From Verrucosispora sp. NA02020 (GTDB lineage Bacteria > Actinomycetota > Actinomycetes > Mycobacteriales > Micromonosporaceae), in the NCBI RefSeq assembly GCF_013364215.1, contig NZ_CP054923.1:3286001-3350000 (forward strand): DNA of 64,000 nt, read 5' to 3'. Of this stretch, positions 1 to 8,167 are shown piece by piece (positions within the stretch are counted from its first letter, which is position 1; each line of letters opens with the position of its first letter). Below the pieces are notes generated by a model. It worked only from the letters and a program-made list of their open reading frames with translations. It was not told the origin of the DNA and did not search any database. The position numbers and the translations under genes are program-made.

Positions 1-620
1 CCATCAGCGGGTGCAGCCGGCCGACCGCCGGGACGACCGCCTCGGCCTGCAACGGGGTGAGCTTGCGGTGCAGCTCGATGAGCAGGTCGACGTCGGATCC
101 GACCGCGTCGCGGACGGCGGCGGTGGTGGCCTCGGTGTCGGTGACCAGTCGGGCCAGCGACAGGTCACCGTAGTCCGCCGGCAGCGGGTCGAACTTCACC
201 GCGGTGAACCCGTCGGCGACCGCCGCCGCGGCCTGGGCGGCGAGGTCCTGCGCGCCGGTGCCGGGCAGCAGCAGGTGCAGGCGGATCCGGTCGCGGACCC
301 GACCGCCGAGCAACTGCCAGACGGGTACGCCGAGACGCTTGCCGAGCAGGTCCCAGAGCGCAAGGTCGATCGCGGAGACGGCGGCGGTGAGCACCGATCC
401 CCGGAACGGTCCCATCCGGTACAGGTGGTGCCAGTGGTACTCGATCCGGCTCGGGTCGGCGCCGAGCAGGTGCGGACGGAACGCCTCCACGACCGCGTGG
501 ACCGCTCCCGGATACCCCCAGCAGGCGGACTGTCCGACGCCGACCAGTCCGGTCGAGGTGTGCACCGCGACGAAGTGCGCGTCGCCCCGCACCACCGACT
601 CGACGGCGGTGATCTCCATG
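1..620 (-). CDS. Enolase-superfamily (mandelate racemase/sugar-acid dehydratase type) protein, partial
   Basis: Reading leftwards from the ATG at 620-618 gives a protein that begins MEITAVESVVRGDAHFVA and runs off the window edge after about 206 residues. The N-terminal capping domain is complete (residues about 1-100, with the conserved stretch ending in DLLGKRLGVPVWQLLGG), and the barrel has begun (GFTAVKFDPL, then DVDLLIELH). The family takes a proton from the carbon next to a carboxylate, usually to dehydrate sugar acids; the metal-binding acidic residues mostly lie beyond the edge, so substrate cannot be read. It is divergent from the E1/SDR operon and shares its operator region, which suggests it supplies that pathway with a 2-keto-3-deoxy acid (inference). 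Confidence 0.85.
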
Positions 621-629
621 CTGCCCCCA

Positions 630-733
630 AATTAGAGCCCTATAACGGCCACAAACTTGCTCATGCACTCTTCCATAGCATGATGTCCCTGGTCTAGGCT
701 CCAATCCGAACGAGCCGGAATAGGGCTCTAATT
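630..733. promoter_or_regulatory. Divergent promoter region with a perfect 14-bp inverted repeat
   Basis: AATTAGAGCCCTAT at 630-643 is repeated exactly in inverted orientation (ATAGGGCTCTAATT) at 720-733. One copy sits about 10 bases upstream of the start of the minus-strand dehydratase and the other about 17 bases upstream of the plus-strand E1 alpha start. The region between is A/T-richer than anything around it. Two identical operator half-sites flanking a shared divergent promoter would suit coordinate repression by looping; the regulator encoded at 3460-4779 is the obvious but unproven candidate. Confidence 0.7.
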
Positions 734-749
734 CATCTATGGGGGTGTG

Positions 750-1685
750 ATGGGTCTGCCGGACGACTACCGGGCGATGGCCCGGATCCGCCGGTTCGAG
801 GAGCGGCTGGCCGCCCTCAAGGACGACGGCGAGATCCCGGGCTCGATCCACCTGTGCAACGGTCAGGAGGCGATCCCGGTCGGTGCCGCCCGCGCGCTGC
901 GCGACGGTGACCACGTGACCGCGACCTACCGGGGGCACGGCTGGGCGCTGGCCCGGGGCGTGGACATGACCGGGCTGTTCGCCGAGATGATGGGTCGTGA
1001 CTCGGCGGTCAACGGCGGCCGGGCCGCCTCGCCGTACCTCTCCGACCCCGGACGCTGGTTCATGGGGGAGAACTCCATCGTCGGCGCCGGCGTACCGATC
1101 GCCACCGGTGCCGCGCTCACCGCGCAACGCACCGGCAGCGGCGCGGTCTCGGTGGTCAGCATCGGTGACGGCGCGATGAACCAGGGCAACGTGCACGAGG
1201 CGATCAACCTCGCCGCCGTGCTCGACCTGCCGCTGGTCCTGGTGGTGGAGAACAACGTCTACTCGGAGATGTCCCGCATCGAGGACATGGTCCGCATCCG
1301 ACAGCTCGCCGAGCGCGCCGCCGGGTACGGGATCCCCGGCCGGGTCGTCGACGGCAACGACCCGGACGCGGTCGCCGAGGCCGTCGCCGAGGCGGTCACC
1401 CGCGCCCGCGAGGGCTCCGGCCCGTCCATCGTGGAGGCCATGACCGAGCGCCTGGTCGGCCACTACAGCGGCGACGTGCAGCATTACCGGCCGGCCGGGG
1501 AGATCGCCGCCGCCCGCGAACGCGAGCCGCTGGCCCGCATCCGGGCCGCCGCCGACGCCGCGCTGACCGCCCGGCTCGACGCCGTCGACGCGGAGGTGGA
1601 GGCCGAGGTGGAGGCCGCCGTCGTGGCCGCCCGCGAGGTGCCGTTCCCCGACCCGGCGACCATCAAGGAGTACGTCTATGTCTGA
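750..1685 (+). CDS. Thiamine diphosphate-dependent dehydrogenase E1 component, alpha subunit
   Basis: 311-residue protein of the PDH/acetoin dehydrogenase E1-alpha family, which decarboxylates a 2-oxo acid (or cleaves acetoin) on thiamine diphosphate. The TPP/Mg motif is clear (GDGAMNQGNVHEA followed by VVENN), as is the early GQEAIPVGAARAL segment. The ATG at 750 has GGGGG five bases upstream; an in-frame GTG at 747 is an alternative. It overlaps the beta-subunit gene by 8 bases, so the two subunits should be co-translated. No lipoyl E2 or E3 gene is in the window, so the electron or acyl acceptor is unknown; comparable stand-alone pairs occur in acetoin and secondary-metabolic systems. Confidence 0.9.
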   Translation: MGLPDDYRAMARIRRFEERLAALKDDGEIPGSIHLCNGQEAIPVGAARALRDGDHVTATYRGHGWALARGVDMTGLFAEMMGRDSAVNGGRAASPYLSDPGRWFMGENSIVGAGVPIATGAALTAQRTGSGAVSVVSIGDGAMNQGNVHEAINLAAVLDLPLVLVVENNVYSEMSRIEDMVRIRQLAERAAGYGIPGRVVDGNDPDAVAEAVAEAVTRAREGSGPSIVEAMTERLVGHYSGDVQHYRPAGEIAAAREREPLARIRAAADAALTARLDAVDAEVEAEVEAAVVAAREVPFPDPATIKEYVYV

Positions 1686-2658
1686 GTCGCTGCGGTACAT
1701 CCAGGCCGTCAACGCGGCCCTGGCCTGGTCGCTGGAGAGCCGATCCGACACCGTCTACTTCGGTGAGGACGTCGCCCTGCCCGGCGGCCCGTTCGGTGCC
1801 ACCAAGGGACTGCACAAGCGGTTCGGCAGCGACCGGATCTTCGACACCCCGATCTCCGAGACCGGCTTCCTGGGCATGGCGCTCGGCGCGGCCATGACCG
1901 GTCTACGACCGATCGCCGAGATCATGTACGCCGACTTCTCCTTCGTGGCGATGGACCAGATCGTCAACCAGATCGCCACCATCCGCTACTCCAGCGCCGG
2001 CCGGTGGAAGGCCCCATTGGTGATCCGGATGCAGCAGGGGTACTCGCCGGGCGCCTGTGCCCAGCACTCGCACTCGGTGGAGGCGTACTTCGCGCACACC
2101 CCCGGCCTGCGGGTGGCGCTGCCGTCCACCCCGGACGACGCGTACCAGATGCTGCGTACCGCAGTCGTCAGCGACGACCCGGTGGTGGTCGCGGAGGCCC
2201 GGATGCTCTACCCGACCCGGGGCCCGGTACGCACCGACGCACCGGTCGAGCCGATCGGTGGCGCCCGCGTGGTCCGCGACGGCCGGGACGCGACCGTGGT
2301 GGCCTGGTCCCGGATGGTCCCGGCAGCCCTGGCCGCCGCCGACCAGCTCGCCGCGGAGGGGATCGAGACCGAGGTGATCGACCTGCGGTGGCTCAACCCG
2401 CTGGACTTCGACACCGTCGGCGCGTCGGTCGCGCGCACCGGCCGCCTGGTCGTCGCCCACGAGGCGAACCTGACCGGCGGATTCGGTGCGGAGATCGCCG
2501 CCCGGGCCGCGTCCGAGTGCTTCGCCGACCTGCGGGCCCCGGTGGCCCGGGTGGCCGCCCCGGACGTGCCGATGCCGGCCGCCCCGGCATTGCAGAAGGC
2601 CGTGGTGCCCGAGGCGGAACACGTCGCCGAGGCGGTCCGCGGAACGGTCCGCCGGTGA
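1678..2658 (+). CDS. Thiamine diphosphate-dependent dehydrogenase E1 component, beta subunit
   Basis: 326 residues with the transketolase pyrimidine-binding domain in the first half (GEDVALPGGPFGATKGL, then DTPISETGFLGMALGAAMTG) and the transketolase C-terminal domain in the second (EVIDLRWLNPLDFDTV, then HEANLTGGFGAEIAA). It pairs with the alpha subunit to make the alpha2beta2 E1 active site. The glutamate in DTPISETG is the usual cofactor-activating residue of this fold. The ATG lies inside the 3' end of the alpha gene, and the stop overlaps the GTG of the SDR by 4 bases, so all three genes form one transcript. Confidence 0.9.
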   Translation: MSESLRYIQAVNAALAWSLESRSDTVYFGEDVALPGGPFGATKGLHKRFGSDRIFDTPISETGFLGMALGAAMTGLRPIAEIMYADFSFVAMDQIVNQIATIRYSSAGRWKAPLVIRMQQGYSPGACAQHSHSVEAYFAHTPGLRVALPSTPDDAYQMLRTAVVSDDPVVVAEARMLYPTRGPVRTDAPVEPIGGARVVRDGRDATVVAWSRMVPAALAAADQLAAEGIETEVIDLRWLNPLDFDTVGASVARTGRLVVAHEANLTGGFGAEIAARAASECFADLRAPVARVAAPDVPMPAAPALQKAVVPEAEHVAEAVRGTVRR

Positions 2659-3416
2659 CCGGCGTCGCCCCGACGGCCGGCCTGCTCACCGGCCGCCGGG
2701 TGGTCGTCGTCGGCGGTGCCTCCGGCATCGGGCTCGCCACGGTCCGGGCCGCCGCCACGGCGGGCGCGGCCGTCGCGGTGCTCGACGCCGACGCCGACGG
2801 TGCCGCCGGTGCCGCCGCGCAGGCCCGCGCCGTCGGGGCGACGGCCGTGGCCCACGCCGTGGACGTGACCCGGGAGACGCAGGTCGCCTCGGTGCTCGAC
2901 GCGGTCGCCGCCGACCTCGGCGGCATCGACGCGGTGCTGCACGTCGCCGGGATCATGCGCGGGCAGGGCACCGACGTCACCGACCTGCCGCTGGAGCTGT
3001 GGCAGCGGGTGATCGAGGTCAACCTGACCGGACCGTTCCTGGTCGCCAAGCACGCCGTACGGCACCTGACCGACGGTCACGGGGTGCTCGTCCTGGTCGG
3101 CTCCAAGGCCGGCGTGCTGACCGGATCCGGGTCGGTACCCTACGGCGCGAGCAAGGGAGGACTGCACGGCCTGGCACTGACGCTGGCCCGGCACCTCGGT
3201 CCACGCGGGATCCGGGTGCACACCCTCTGTCCCGGTGACATCGACACACCGCTGATGCGGCGGTCGCTGGACGAGGCACGGACCAACGGCACCGACGGTG
3301 CCCAGGTCGCCCGGATCGAGGCGGCGCTGGGTCGTCCCGAGGACGTGGCGTCGGTGCTGACGCTGTTGGCGGCACCGGCCAGCGCCGGCATCGCCGGCAC
3401 CGTCTACACCGGCTGA
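2655..3416 (+). CDS. Short-chain dehydrogenase/reductase (SDR)
   Basis: 253-residue classical SDR: NAD(P)-binding GGASGIG near residue 21, HVAGIMR in the NAG-motif position, catalytic Ser region SKAG...GSGSVP, and YGASK catalytic Tyr/Lys, followed by CPGDIDTPL. An Asp at the end of the second strand (AVLDADADG) favours NAD over NADP by family rule. The GTG start overlaps the E1-beta stop (GTGA), so it is translationally coupled. It probably oxidises a hydroxy group of the same sugar-acid-derived substrate that the divergent dehydratase and the E1 enzyme act on; the exact substrate cannot be read. Confidence 0.85.
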   Translation: MTGVAPTAGLLTGRRVVVVGGASGIGLATVRAAATAGAAVAVLDADADGAAGAAAQARAVGATAVAHAVDVTRETQVASVLDAVAADLGGIDAVLHVAGIMRGQGTDVTDLPLELWQRVIEVNLTGPFLVAKHAVRHLTDGHGVLVLVGSKAGVLTGSGSVPYGASKGGLHGLALTLARHLGPRGIRVHTLCPGDIDTPLMRRSLDEARTNGTDGAQVARIEAALGRPEDVASVLTLLAAPASAGIAGTVYTG

Positions 3417-3459
3417 GCAGCCCGACCGACGGCGAGGGTGACGACGTGGAGGCGGCAGC

Positions 3460-4779
3460 GTGATCGGGATCATCGGCCCGGAGGACTCGATCCGGCTCGT
3501 GCAGGAGGTGGCGGCCGGGGAGGGCCGTGCGGAGGAGGTGACCACCCGCGCGTACACCGACCCTGAGCAGGCCCCTGACCTCGCCCGTGAGCTGGACGAC
3601 CTGTGCCAGGTGCTGCTGTTCACCGGGCGCATCCCGTACGCCTTCGCCGCGGCGGCCGGTGGGCTGCGTGCCGAGATCGACTACATCCGGCACGCAGGGA
3701 TCGACCTGTACCGCACCCTGTCCCGGATGCTGTTGGCCGGCGGCGGGCAGTTGCCCCGGGTCAGTGTGGACACCATCGAGGCGGAGACCGTCCGGGAGAC
3801 GTACCACGACATCGAACTGAGCCCGCCCACCGACATCCTGCCGATCGCCGACTCGTCCGGCCTGCTCTTCTCCGGTCTGGCCGAGATCACCGCCTACCAC
3901 CGCGAGCGGTACGAGTCCGGCGCCGTCGAGGCGTGCCTGACCTGCCTCGGCGCGGTGCACCGGGAACTGCGCGAGCGCGGGGTGCCGGTCTGGCGTGTCG
4001 AGCACACCCGTGCCTCGGTCCGCGACGCGCTGCGCCGAGCCTGGCTCGCCGCCGAGGTACGCCAGTCCCGGGCCACCCAGATCGCGGTGATGATGATCGA
4101 GGTGGCCGAGTCGGCGAACCGTCCGCAGGACCCCTACCAGGCGGAACGGCAGCGCCTGCGGCTGCGCGAGGCACTGCTGGAACACGCCGAGCGGATGCGC
4201 GGGCGACTCAACACCATCGACGACCGGACGCTGGTCATCACCACCAGCCGGGGCACCGTGGAGAGCGCCATCGCCCGGCACCGGGCCGGGCACGCCTCGC
4301 TGCTCAGCCTGCGCGGAGTCGACGGCGACCACACCGTCGGCTTCGGCGCCGGCACCACCATCGCCGCCGCCGAGGCCAACGCCCGACAGGCTCTCGCCCT
4401 GGGCCGGGGCGGCGAGACGCACGTGGTCTTCCCGGACGGGGAGATCTACTCCACCCGGGAGAGCGCGGTCAAGCAGCGGCTGCGCGAGACCACCCCCGGG
4501 GTGCTGCGGGTATCCGAGCAACTGCGCCTCGGGCCGCTGTCCACCCGGCGTCTGCTGGAGGCGCTGCACCAGATGGACCCCCACCAGGTGACCGCGCGGG
4601 GTCTGGCCGACGCGTACGGGGTGGAGACCCGCTCGGCCCGCCGGCTGCTCAAGGCGCTGCGCGCGGCCGGGTTCGCCGAGGAGGTCGGCGTGCACGTCAG
4701 CACCGGCGCGGGTCGGCCGCAGAGTGTCTACCGGGTGGCCCTGCAACGCCTCGTCGGGGCGATCGGGGCGGACACGTGA
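3460..4779 (+). CDS. Large transcriptional regulator with N-terminal sensor-like region and C-terminal winged helix
   Basis: 439 residues. Residues about 1-115 look like a small-molecule sensing alpha/beta domain. The middle (about 200-330) contains TLVITTSRGTVES and VGFGAGTTIAAAEANARQAL, which resembles a degenerate nucleotide-cyclase/GTP cyclohydrolase III-like fold. The end (about 360-425) is a winged helix of the kind that reads DPHQVTARGLADAYGVETRSARRLLKALR. I do not recognise a named family. The GTG start has GGAGG about 8 bases upstream, and the alternative GTG at 3446 runs straight into a stop. It follows the SDR by 43 bases and overlaps the YCII gene, so it is probably the pathway regulator and the likely reader of the inverted repeat at 630/720. 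Confidence 0.6.
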   Translation: MIGIIGPEDSIRLVQEVAAGEGRAEEVTTRAYTDPEQAPDLARELDDLCQVLLFTGRIPYAFAAAAGGLRAEIDYIRHAGIDLYRTLSRMLLAGGGQLPRVSVDTIEAETVRETYHDIELSPPTDILPIADSSGLLFSGLAEITAYHRERYESGAVEACLTCLGAVHRELRERGVPVWRVEHTRASVRDALRRAWLAAEVRQSRATQIAVMMIEVAESANRPQDPYQAERQRLRLREALLEHAERMRGRLNTIDDRTLVITTSRGTVESAIARHRAGHASLLSLRGVDGDHTVGFGAGTTIAAAEANARQALALGRGGETHVVFPDGEIYSTRESAVKQRLRETTPGVLRVSEQLRLGPLSTRRLLEALHQMDPHQVTARGLADAYGVETRSARRLLKALRAAGFAEEVGVHVSTGAGRPQSVYRVALQRLVGAIGADT

Positions 4780-5075
4780 TCTTCGAACCGACCTTCCTGG
4801 TCACCGCCACCTTCGCCGCCGACGCGGTCCACCGACGCGAGCCGCACCGCACGGCCCACCTGGCCCACGTACGCGGACTGCTCGCCGACGGCACCGCCCT
4901 GCTCGCCGGGGCCCGCGCCGATCTGAGCGCCTCCGTCCTCGTGCTGCGGGCACCCGACGCGGCGGCCGCCCGCGCCCTCGTCGCACACGATCCGTACTGG
5001 CGACACCGGGTGTGGACGGCTCTCGACGTCGTCGACTACCTGGCCGCCACTCCGCAGTCCCTCGGGAGGTCATGA
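4776..5075 (+). CDS. YCII-family (YciI-like) small protein
   Basis: 99 residues. The pattern fits the YCII ferredoxin-like fold: a TFLVTATFAADAVHRREPHRTAHLAHVR opening (read here in two parts, strand then helix with the conserved HRxAH), an ADGTALLAGARAD turn and an AHDPYWRH segment near the C-terminus that matches the family ending. YCII members are small dimeric proteins, some of which catalyse dechlorination or lactone chemistry, but most have no known reaction. The GTG overlaps the upstream regulator stop and its own stop overlaps the ATG of the next gene, so it belongs to the same transcript. Confidence 0.7.
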   Translation: MIFEPTFLVTATFAADAVHRREPHRTAHLAHVRGLLADGTALLAGARADLSASVLVLRAPDAAAARALVAHDPYWRHRVWTALDVVDYLAATPQSLGRS

Positions 5076-6643
5076 TGTCGTACCGCCAGATTTCCGGCGT
5101 CCGGGTGCACGGCACCGAGCACGCGCCGTTCGCGGCCACCCTGCTGGTCGAGACGCTGGGGGAGGGGCCGGAGCCGGTCCGGTTCGTCCCCGACCCGACG
5201 CTGCCCGAGGGCGGCTTCCGGGTCGAGGTGCCGGCCACCGGGGAGATCCGCGTCGTCGGCGATCCCTTCGCCGGCCTGGTCTACGCCGTCCGGGACCTGC
5301 TGGCCCGGGCCACCCCGGCCGGCCTGCCGGTCGGGTCACACCAGAGCGCACCCGGGCTGCCGCTGCGGACACTGTGGACCTGGGACCACTCCACCAACTG
5401 GGACCTGCGCCAGCTCGGCCAGCAGGAGATCGGCGCGCTGAACCCGTATGCCAAGGGCGCCGACGCCTTCGGGGCCGACTACCGGCGACTGGTGGACTTC
5501 TGCAGCGCCGAACGCATCGGCGGGATCGTGGTCTACGGGCTGCTGCGGGACGCCCACGGTGGCGTCGAGGCGGCCCGGGACCTGTGCGAGTACGCCAACG
5601 CCCGGGGCGTACGCATCATCGCCGGGGTGGGCATCAACGCCTACGGCGGCATCTACTTCGACGGACGGCACCGCTACAACCTCGCGACCTGGCTGCGGCA
5701 GCGCCCCGATCTGGCGGCCGAACTGCCGAAGAAGGTCGGCTTCGACATCGACGAGTTCGGCGACCTGCACTTCCCGGCCAGCGAGTACATGATGGCCGCC
5801 TGCCCGTCGCAGCCGGAGAACCTGGCGTGGCACCGGGACGCCATCGACTGGCTGCTGGACACCCTGCCGGTCGGCGGGATCAACTTCGAGACCGGCGACT
5901 ACGGTAGCTGCGCCTGCGCGCGGTGTGTCGACCGCACCGGTGGCGAGCGCACCTCCTGGTCGTACGAGGCGATGCGGTCGGTGTACCCGACCCTGCTGGA
6001 CACCGCCCGCCGACCCGGCCCGGCCGGGGTGCCGCTGCGCCACCTGGTCGAGGTCTACTGGGACAACATCTTCGACCTCGACGCGCAGGGGCCGCTGGCC
6101 GACCTGCCCGACGACGTGGCGTACCAGTACTGCGTCAACCGGGGCTTCTGGTACGACAACCGGGACCGGTTGACCGCCGAGCACGTGGCGGCACTGCCGC
6201 ACCGCACCAACGTGCTGCGCACGCACGCGGGGTCGCAGTGGAACCGGCAGCGGCACTCGTGGGTGCCGGAGATGTACACGGACATGGCCACCCGGACCGC
6301 CGCCGCCGGCATGCGCGGGTTGACCATCTTCGCCGAGGCGTCCGCGTACCACCCGACCAACGAGATCAGCTACCTGGCGTACGCCAGGTTCTCCTGGAAT
6401 CCGGGGCTGACCTGGGCCGACTTCTGGCGTGACGAGGTCGCACCCCGGTTCGGCGGGTCGAGCGAGGCGGAGGCGTTCCGCGACGGCGCGGCGCTGCTCG
6501 ACGACCCGGCAGCCGGGGCGGAGGCGTTGCGCAAGGTGGGTGGCGACGCCCTGTCGATGGTCGCCGCCACCAGCGGAGAGGTGCAGCGTCGCTGGTTGTG
6601 GCTGGCCGAGCGGACCGTCCGGCACGCTCACTCGGTCGGCTGA
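5072..6643 (+). CDS. Glycoside hydrolase-like TIM-barrel protein
   Basis: 523 residues, cytoplasmic (no signal peptide). Residues about 20-85 resemble the small alpha/beta domain that precedes the catalytic barrel in GH20/GH67-type enzymes (EIRVVGDPFAGLVYAVRDLL). The barrel follows with LRTLWTWDHSTNWD, GVGINAYGG, INFETGDYGSC and VEVYWDNIFDL. A Cys triad CxCxxC (in CACARC) near residue 285 is shared with uncharacterised GH-like proteins and may bind a metal or brace a loop. Tight ATGA coupling to the YCII gene puts it in the catabolic operon, consistent with releasing a sugar acid (glucuronidase-like role) from an imported oligosaccharide; substrate is inference. Confidence 0.6.
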   Translation: MMSYRQISGVRVHGTEHAPFAATLLVETLGEGPEPVRFVPDPTLPEGGFRVEVPATGEIRVVGDPFAGLVYAVRDLLARATPAGLPVGSHQSAPGLPLRTLWTWDHSTNWDLRQLGQQEIGALNPYAKGADAFGADYRRLVDFCSAERIGGIVVYGLLRDAHGGVEAARDLCEYANARGVRIIAGVGINAYGGIYFDGRHRYNLATWLRQRPDLAAELPKKVGFDIDEFGDLHFPASEYMMAACPSQPENLAWHRDAIDWLLDTLPVGGINFETGDYGSCACARCVDRTGGERTSWSYEAMRSVYPTLLDTARRPGPAGVPLRHLVEVYWDNIFDLDAQGPLADLPDDVAYQYCVNRGFWYDNRDRLTAEHVAALPHRTNVLRTHAGSQWNRQRHSWVPEMYTDMATRTAAAGMRGLTIFAEASAYHPTNEISYLAYARFSWNPGLTWADFWRDEVAPRFGGSSEAEAFRDGAALLDDPAAGAEALRKVGGDALSMVAATSGEVQRRWLWLAERTVRHAHSVG

Positions 6644-6663
6644 GCCGGACGGCGCGTGGCGGC

Positions 6664-6693
6664 TTGACAGGCAAGTAGGCACTTGCCTATAAC
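6664..6693 (+). promoter_or_regulatory. Promoter with an operator palindrome between -35 and -10 (arsR-type autoregulation)
   Basis: TTGACA (6664-6669) and TATAAC (6688-6693) are spaced by 18 bases. The spacer holds AGGCAAGT (6669-6676), AGGC, then ACTTGCCT (6681-6688), a perfect 8-bp dyad that overlaps both promoter elements. A repressor sitting here would block RNA polymerase directly. The predicted transcription start falls at about 6700, i.e. on the GTG of the ArsR gene. Confidence 0.8.
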
Positions 6694-6700
6694 TGTGTCG

Positions 6701-6979
6701 GTGGACGCGGAACCGGATCTGTTCAAGGCCCTCGGTGACGCGACGCGGCGCATCATCCTGGACGAGCTGGTCGACCGGGACGGCCAGACCCTGTTCGAGA
6801 TCTGCGGCCGGTTGGCAATGAAGCACGGCCTGACCTCGTCGCGTCAGGCCATCTCGCAGCACCTGGCGGTGCTCGAACAGGCCGGGTTGGTGCACGTCCG
6901 GCGACAGGGCCGGTACAAGTTCCACCACATCGACACCGGCCCGCTGCGCGCGATCGCCGAGCGGTGGCCCACCGACTGA
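6701..6979 (+). CDS. ArsR-family winged-helix repressor, probably leaderless
   Basis: 92 residues from the GTG at 6701 (DAEPDLFKALGDATRRIILDEL). The ArsR fold is plain: the helix-turn-helix SSRQAISQHLAVLEQAGLV and the wing RRQGRYKFHHID. It carries no obvious metal-binding Cys pair, so it belongs to the non-metal ArsR group that often sits beside VOC or SRPBCC proteins. The -10 box ends 7 bases before this GTG, so the mRNA probably starts at the start codon (leaderless); GTG 6695 and TTG 6683 are in-frame but lie within or too near the promoter. The VOC gene follows after 12 bases and should be co-repressed. Confidence 0.88.
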   Translation: MDAEPDLFKALGDATRRIILDELVDRDGQTLFEICGRLAMKHGLTSSRQAISQHLAVLEQAGLVHVRRQGRYKFHHIDTGPLRAIAERWPTD

Positions 6980-6991
6980 GAGGAAGCAACC

Positions 6992-7381
6992 GTGCTTCGC
7001 ATCAACATCACCAGCGTGGTGGTCGACGACCAGGCGAAGGCGCTCGCCTTCTACACCGAGAAGCTGGGCTTCGTGAAGAAGACCGACGTGCCGGCCGGTG
7101 AGGCGCGCTGGCTCACCGTGGTGTCCGCGGCCGACCCGGACGGCGTGGAACTGCTGCTGGAGCCGGAGGGCCACCCGGCGGCCCGACCCTTCAAGGAGGC
7201 GCTGGTCGCCGACGGTATCCCGTACACCCAGTTCGCCGTCGAGGACGTCCACGCCGAGGTCGAACGCCTCAAGGGGCTGGGTGTGCGGTTCGTCCAGGAC
7301 GCGACCGACCTGGGCCCGGTGGTCACCGCCGTGCTCGACGACACCTGCGGCAACCTGATCCAGATCGCCGCGATGAAGTAG
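6992..7381 (+). CDS. VOC (glyoxalase/bleomycin-resistance/dioxygenase) superfamily protein
   Basis: 129 residues with two beta-alpha-beta-beta-beta units: the first starts MLRINITSVVVDDQAKALAFYTEKLGF, the second at about residue 70 (YTQFAVEDVHAEVERLKGLGVRF) and ends with GNLIQIAAMK. The family includes metal-dependent isomerases, dioxygenases and drug-binding proteins; this short type is usually of unknown substrate. GAGAGGAAG precedes the GTG start. Its coupling to the ArsR gene suggests an inducible detoxification or resistance role. Confidence 0.85.
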   Translation: MLRINITSVVVDDQAKALAFYTEKLGFVKKTDVPAGEARWLTVVSAADPDGVELLLEPEGHPAARPFKEALVADGIPYTQFAVEDVHAEVERLKGLGVRFVQDATDLGPVVTAVLDDTCGNLIQIAAMK

Positions 7382-7393
7382 CGGGTACGCGGC

Positions 7394-7427
7394 GGCTCCG
7401 GCCCGGGACAGGTCCCGAGCCGGAGCC
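7394..7427. terminator. Bidirectional hairpin terminator between convergent VOC and LPMO genes
   Basis: GGCTCCGGC (7394-7402) pairs with GCCGGAGCC (7419-7427), with an inner CGGGAC/GTCCCG stem at 7404-7417. There is no U tract, which is normal for high-GC actinomycetes. It lies between a plus-strand stop at 7381 and a minus-strand stop at 7455. Confidence 0.75.
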
Positions 7428-7454
7428 GATGCCGCAGTGGGCGGTGTTACCGGA

Positions 7455-8135
7455 TCAGCCGAAGTTCACGTCGCTGCACCACATGTACGCCTGGTCGAGG
7501 TGGGAAGCCTGCCAGATGACGAACACGATGTGGTGTCCGGTGTATCCGGACGTCGAGACGTTGAAGGTGATGTTCTGAGCCGGGGCGTAGCGCCCGGTCT
7601 GCGTGATGAAGTCCAGGTTCCCCCAGCCGAGGGTCTGGGTGGCGGGGTTGAACCCGTTCTTGCTGACGTACACCCGGAAGTAGTCGGCGCCGTGGCTCGC
7701 CTGGTCGTGCAGCTGGACCGTGAAGTTGTTGCTGATGTTGGTCCGCTTCCACGCCCCGGGCTGGTTCAGGCTGTTGTTCCGGGACAGGCCGTTGCTGCAC
7801 AGCTGCCCGTCGGGAGTGCGGGCCTGGAAGTTGCCGCCCAGCCCGTCCCGCAGCGCGCTCATCCAGTTCCACATGGTGTCCGGGTTGGACTGGAACGCCT
7901 GCCAGCACATGGGGTCCTGCTGCTGCATGGCCGGGTTCGTGTGGTTGCTGCCCCAGGTCTGCCAGCACTGGTACGCCCGCGACGCCGGGTTGATGATGGT
8001 GCCGTGGGCCTGTGCGGTCCCGACCCAGGGGATCATCCCGGCCACCAGGGCGAGCAGCAGTACGAGCGCCCGAAGGGGCTGGCGGGCAGCGGGCCGGACT
8101 CGCGGGCCGGATTGGTCGGGCTTGTGTGAACGCAC
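7455..8135 (-). CDS. Secreted lytic polysaccharide monooxygenase (AA10, formerly CBM33)
   Basis: 226 residues from the GTG at 8135, which has GGAGGA seven bases upstream; a longer in-frame start is possible but would spoil the signal peptide. The signal peptide (about 1-43) ends AQA and leaves His44 as the mature N-terminus (HGTIINPASRAYQCW), as copper-dependent AA10 enzymes require for the histidine brace. A second brace histidine (His148, in QASHGADYF) and the axial Phe close to the C-terminus (DVNF) are present. It cleaves chitin or cellulose oxidatively outside the cell. There is no extra carbohydrate-binding module. A CebR-like box upstream suggests cellulose-linked control. Confidence 0.93.
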   Translation of the reverse strand: MRSHKPDQSGPRVRPAARQPLRALVLLLALVAGMIPWVGTAQAHGTIINPASRAYQCWQTWGSNHTNPAMQQQDPMCWQAFQSNPDTMWNWMSALRDGLGGNFQARTPDGQLCSNGLSRNNSLNQPGAWKRTNISNNFTVQLHDQASHGADYFRVYVSKNGFNPATQTLGWGNLDFITQTGRYAPAQNITFNVSTSGYTGHHIVFVIWQASHLDQAYMWCSDVNFG

Positions 8136-8167
8136 GTTACGTCCTCCGTTCAGCGATCGGATCGATG

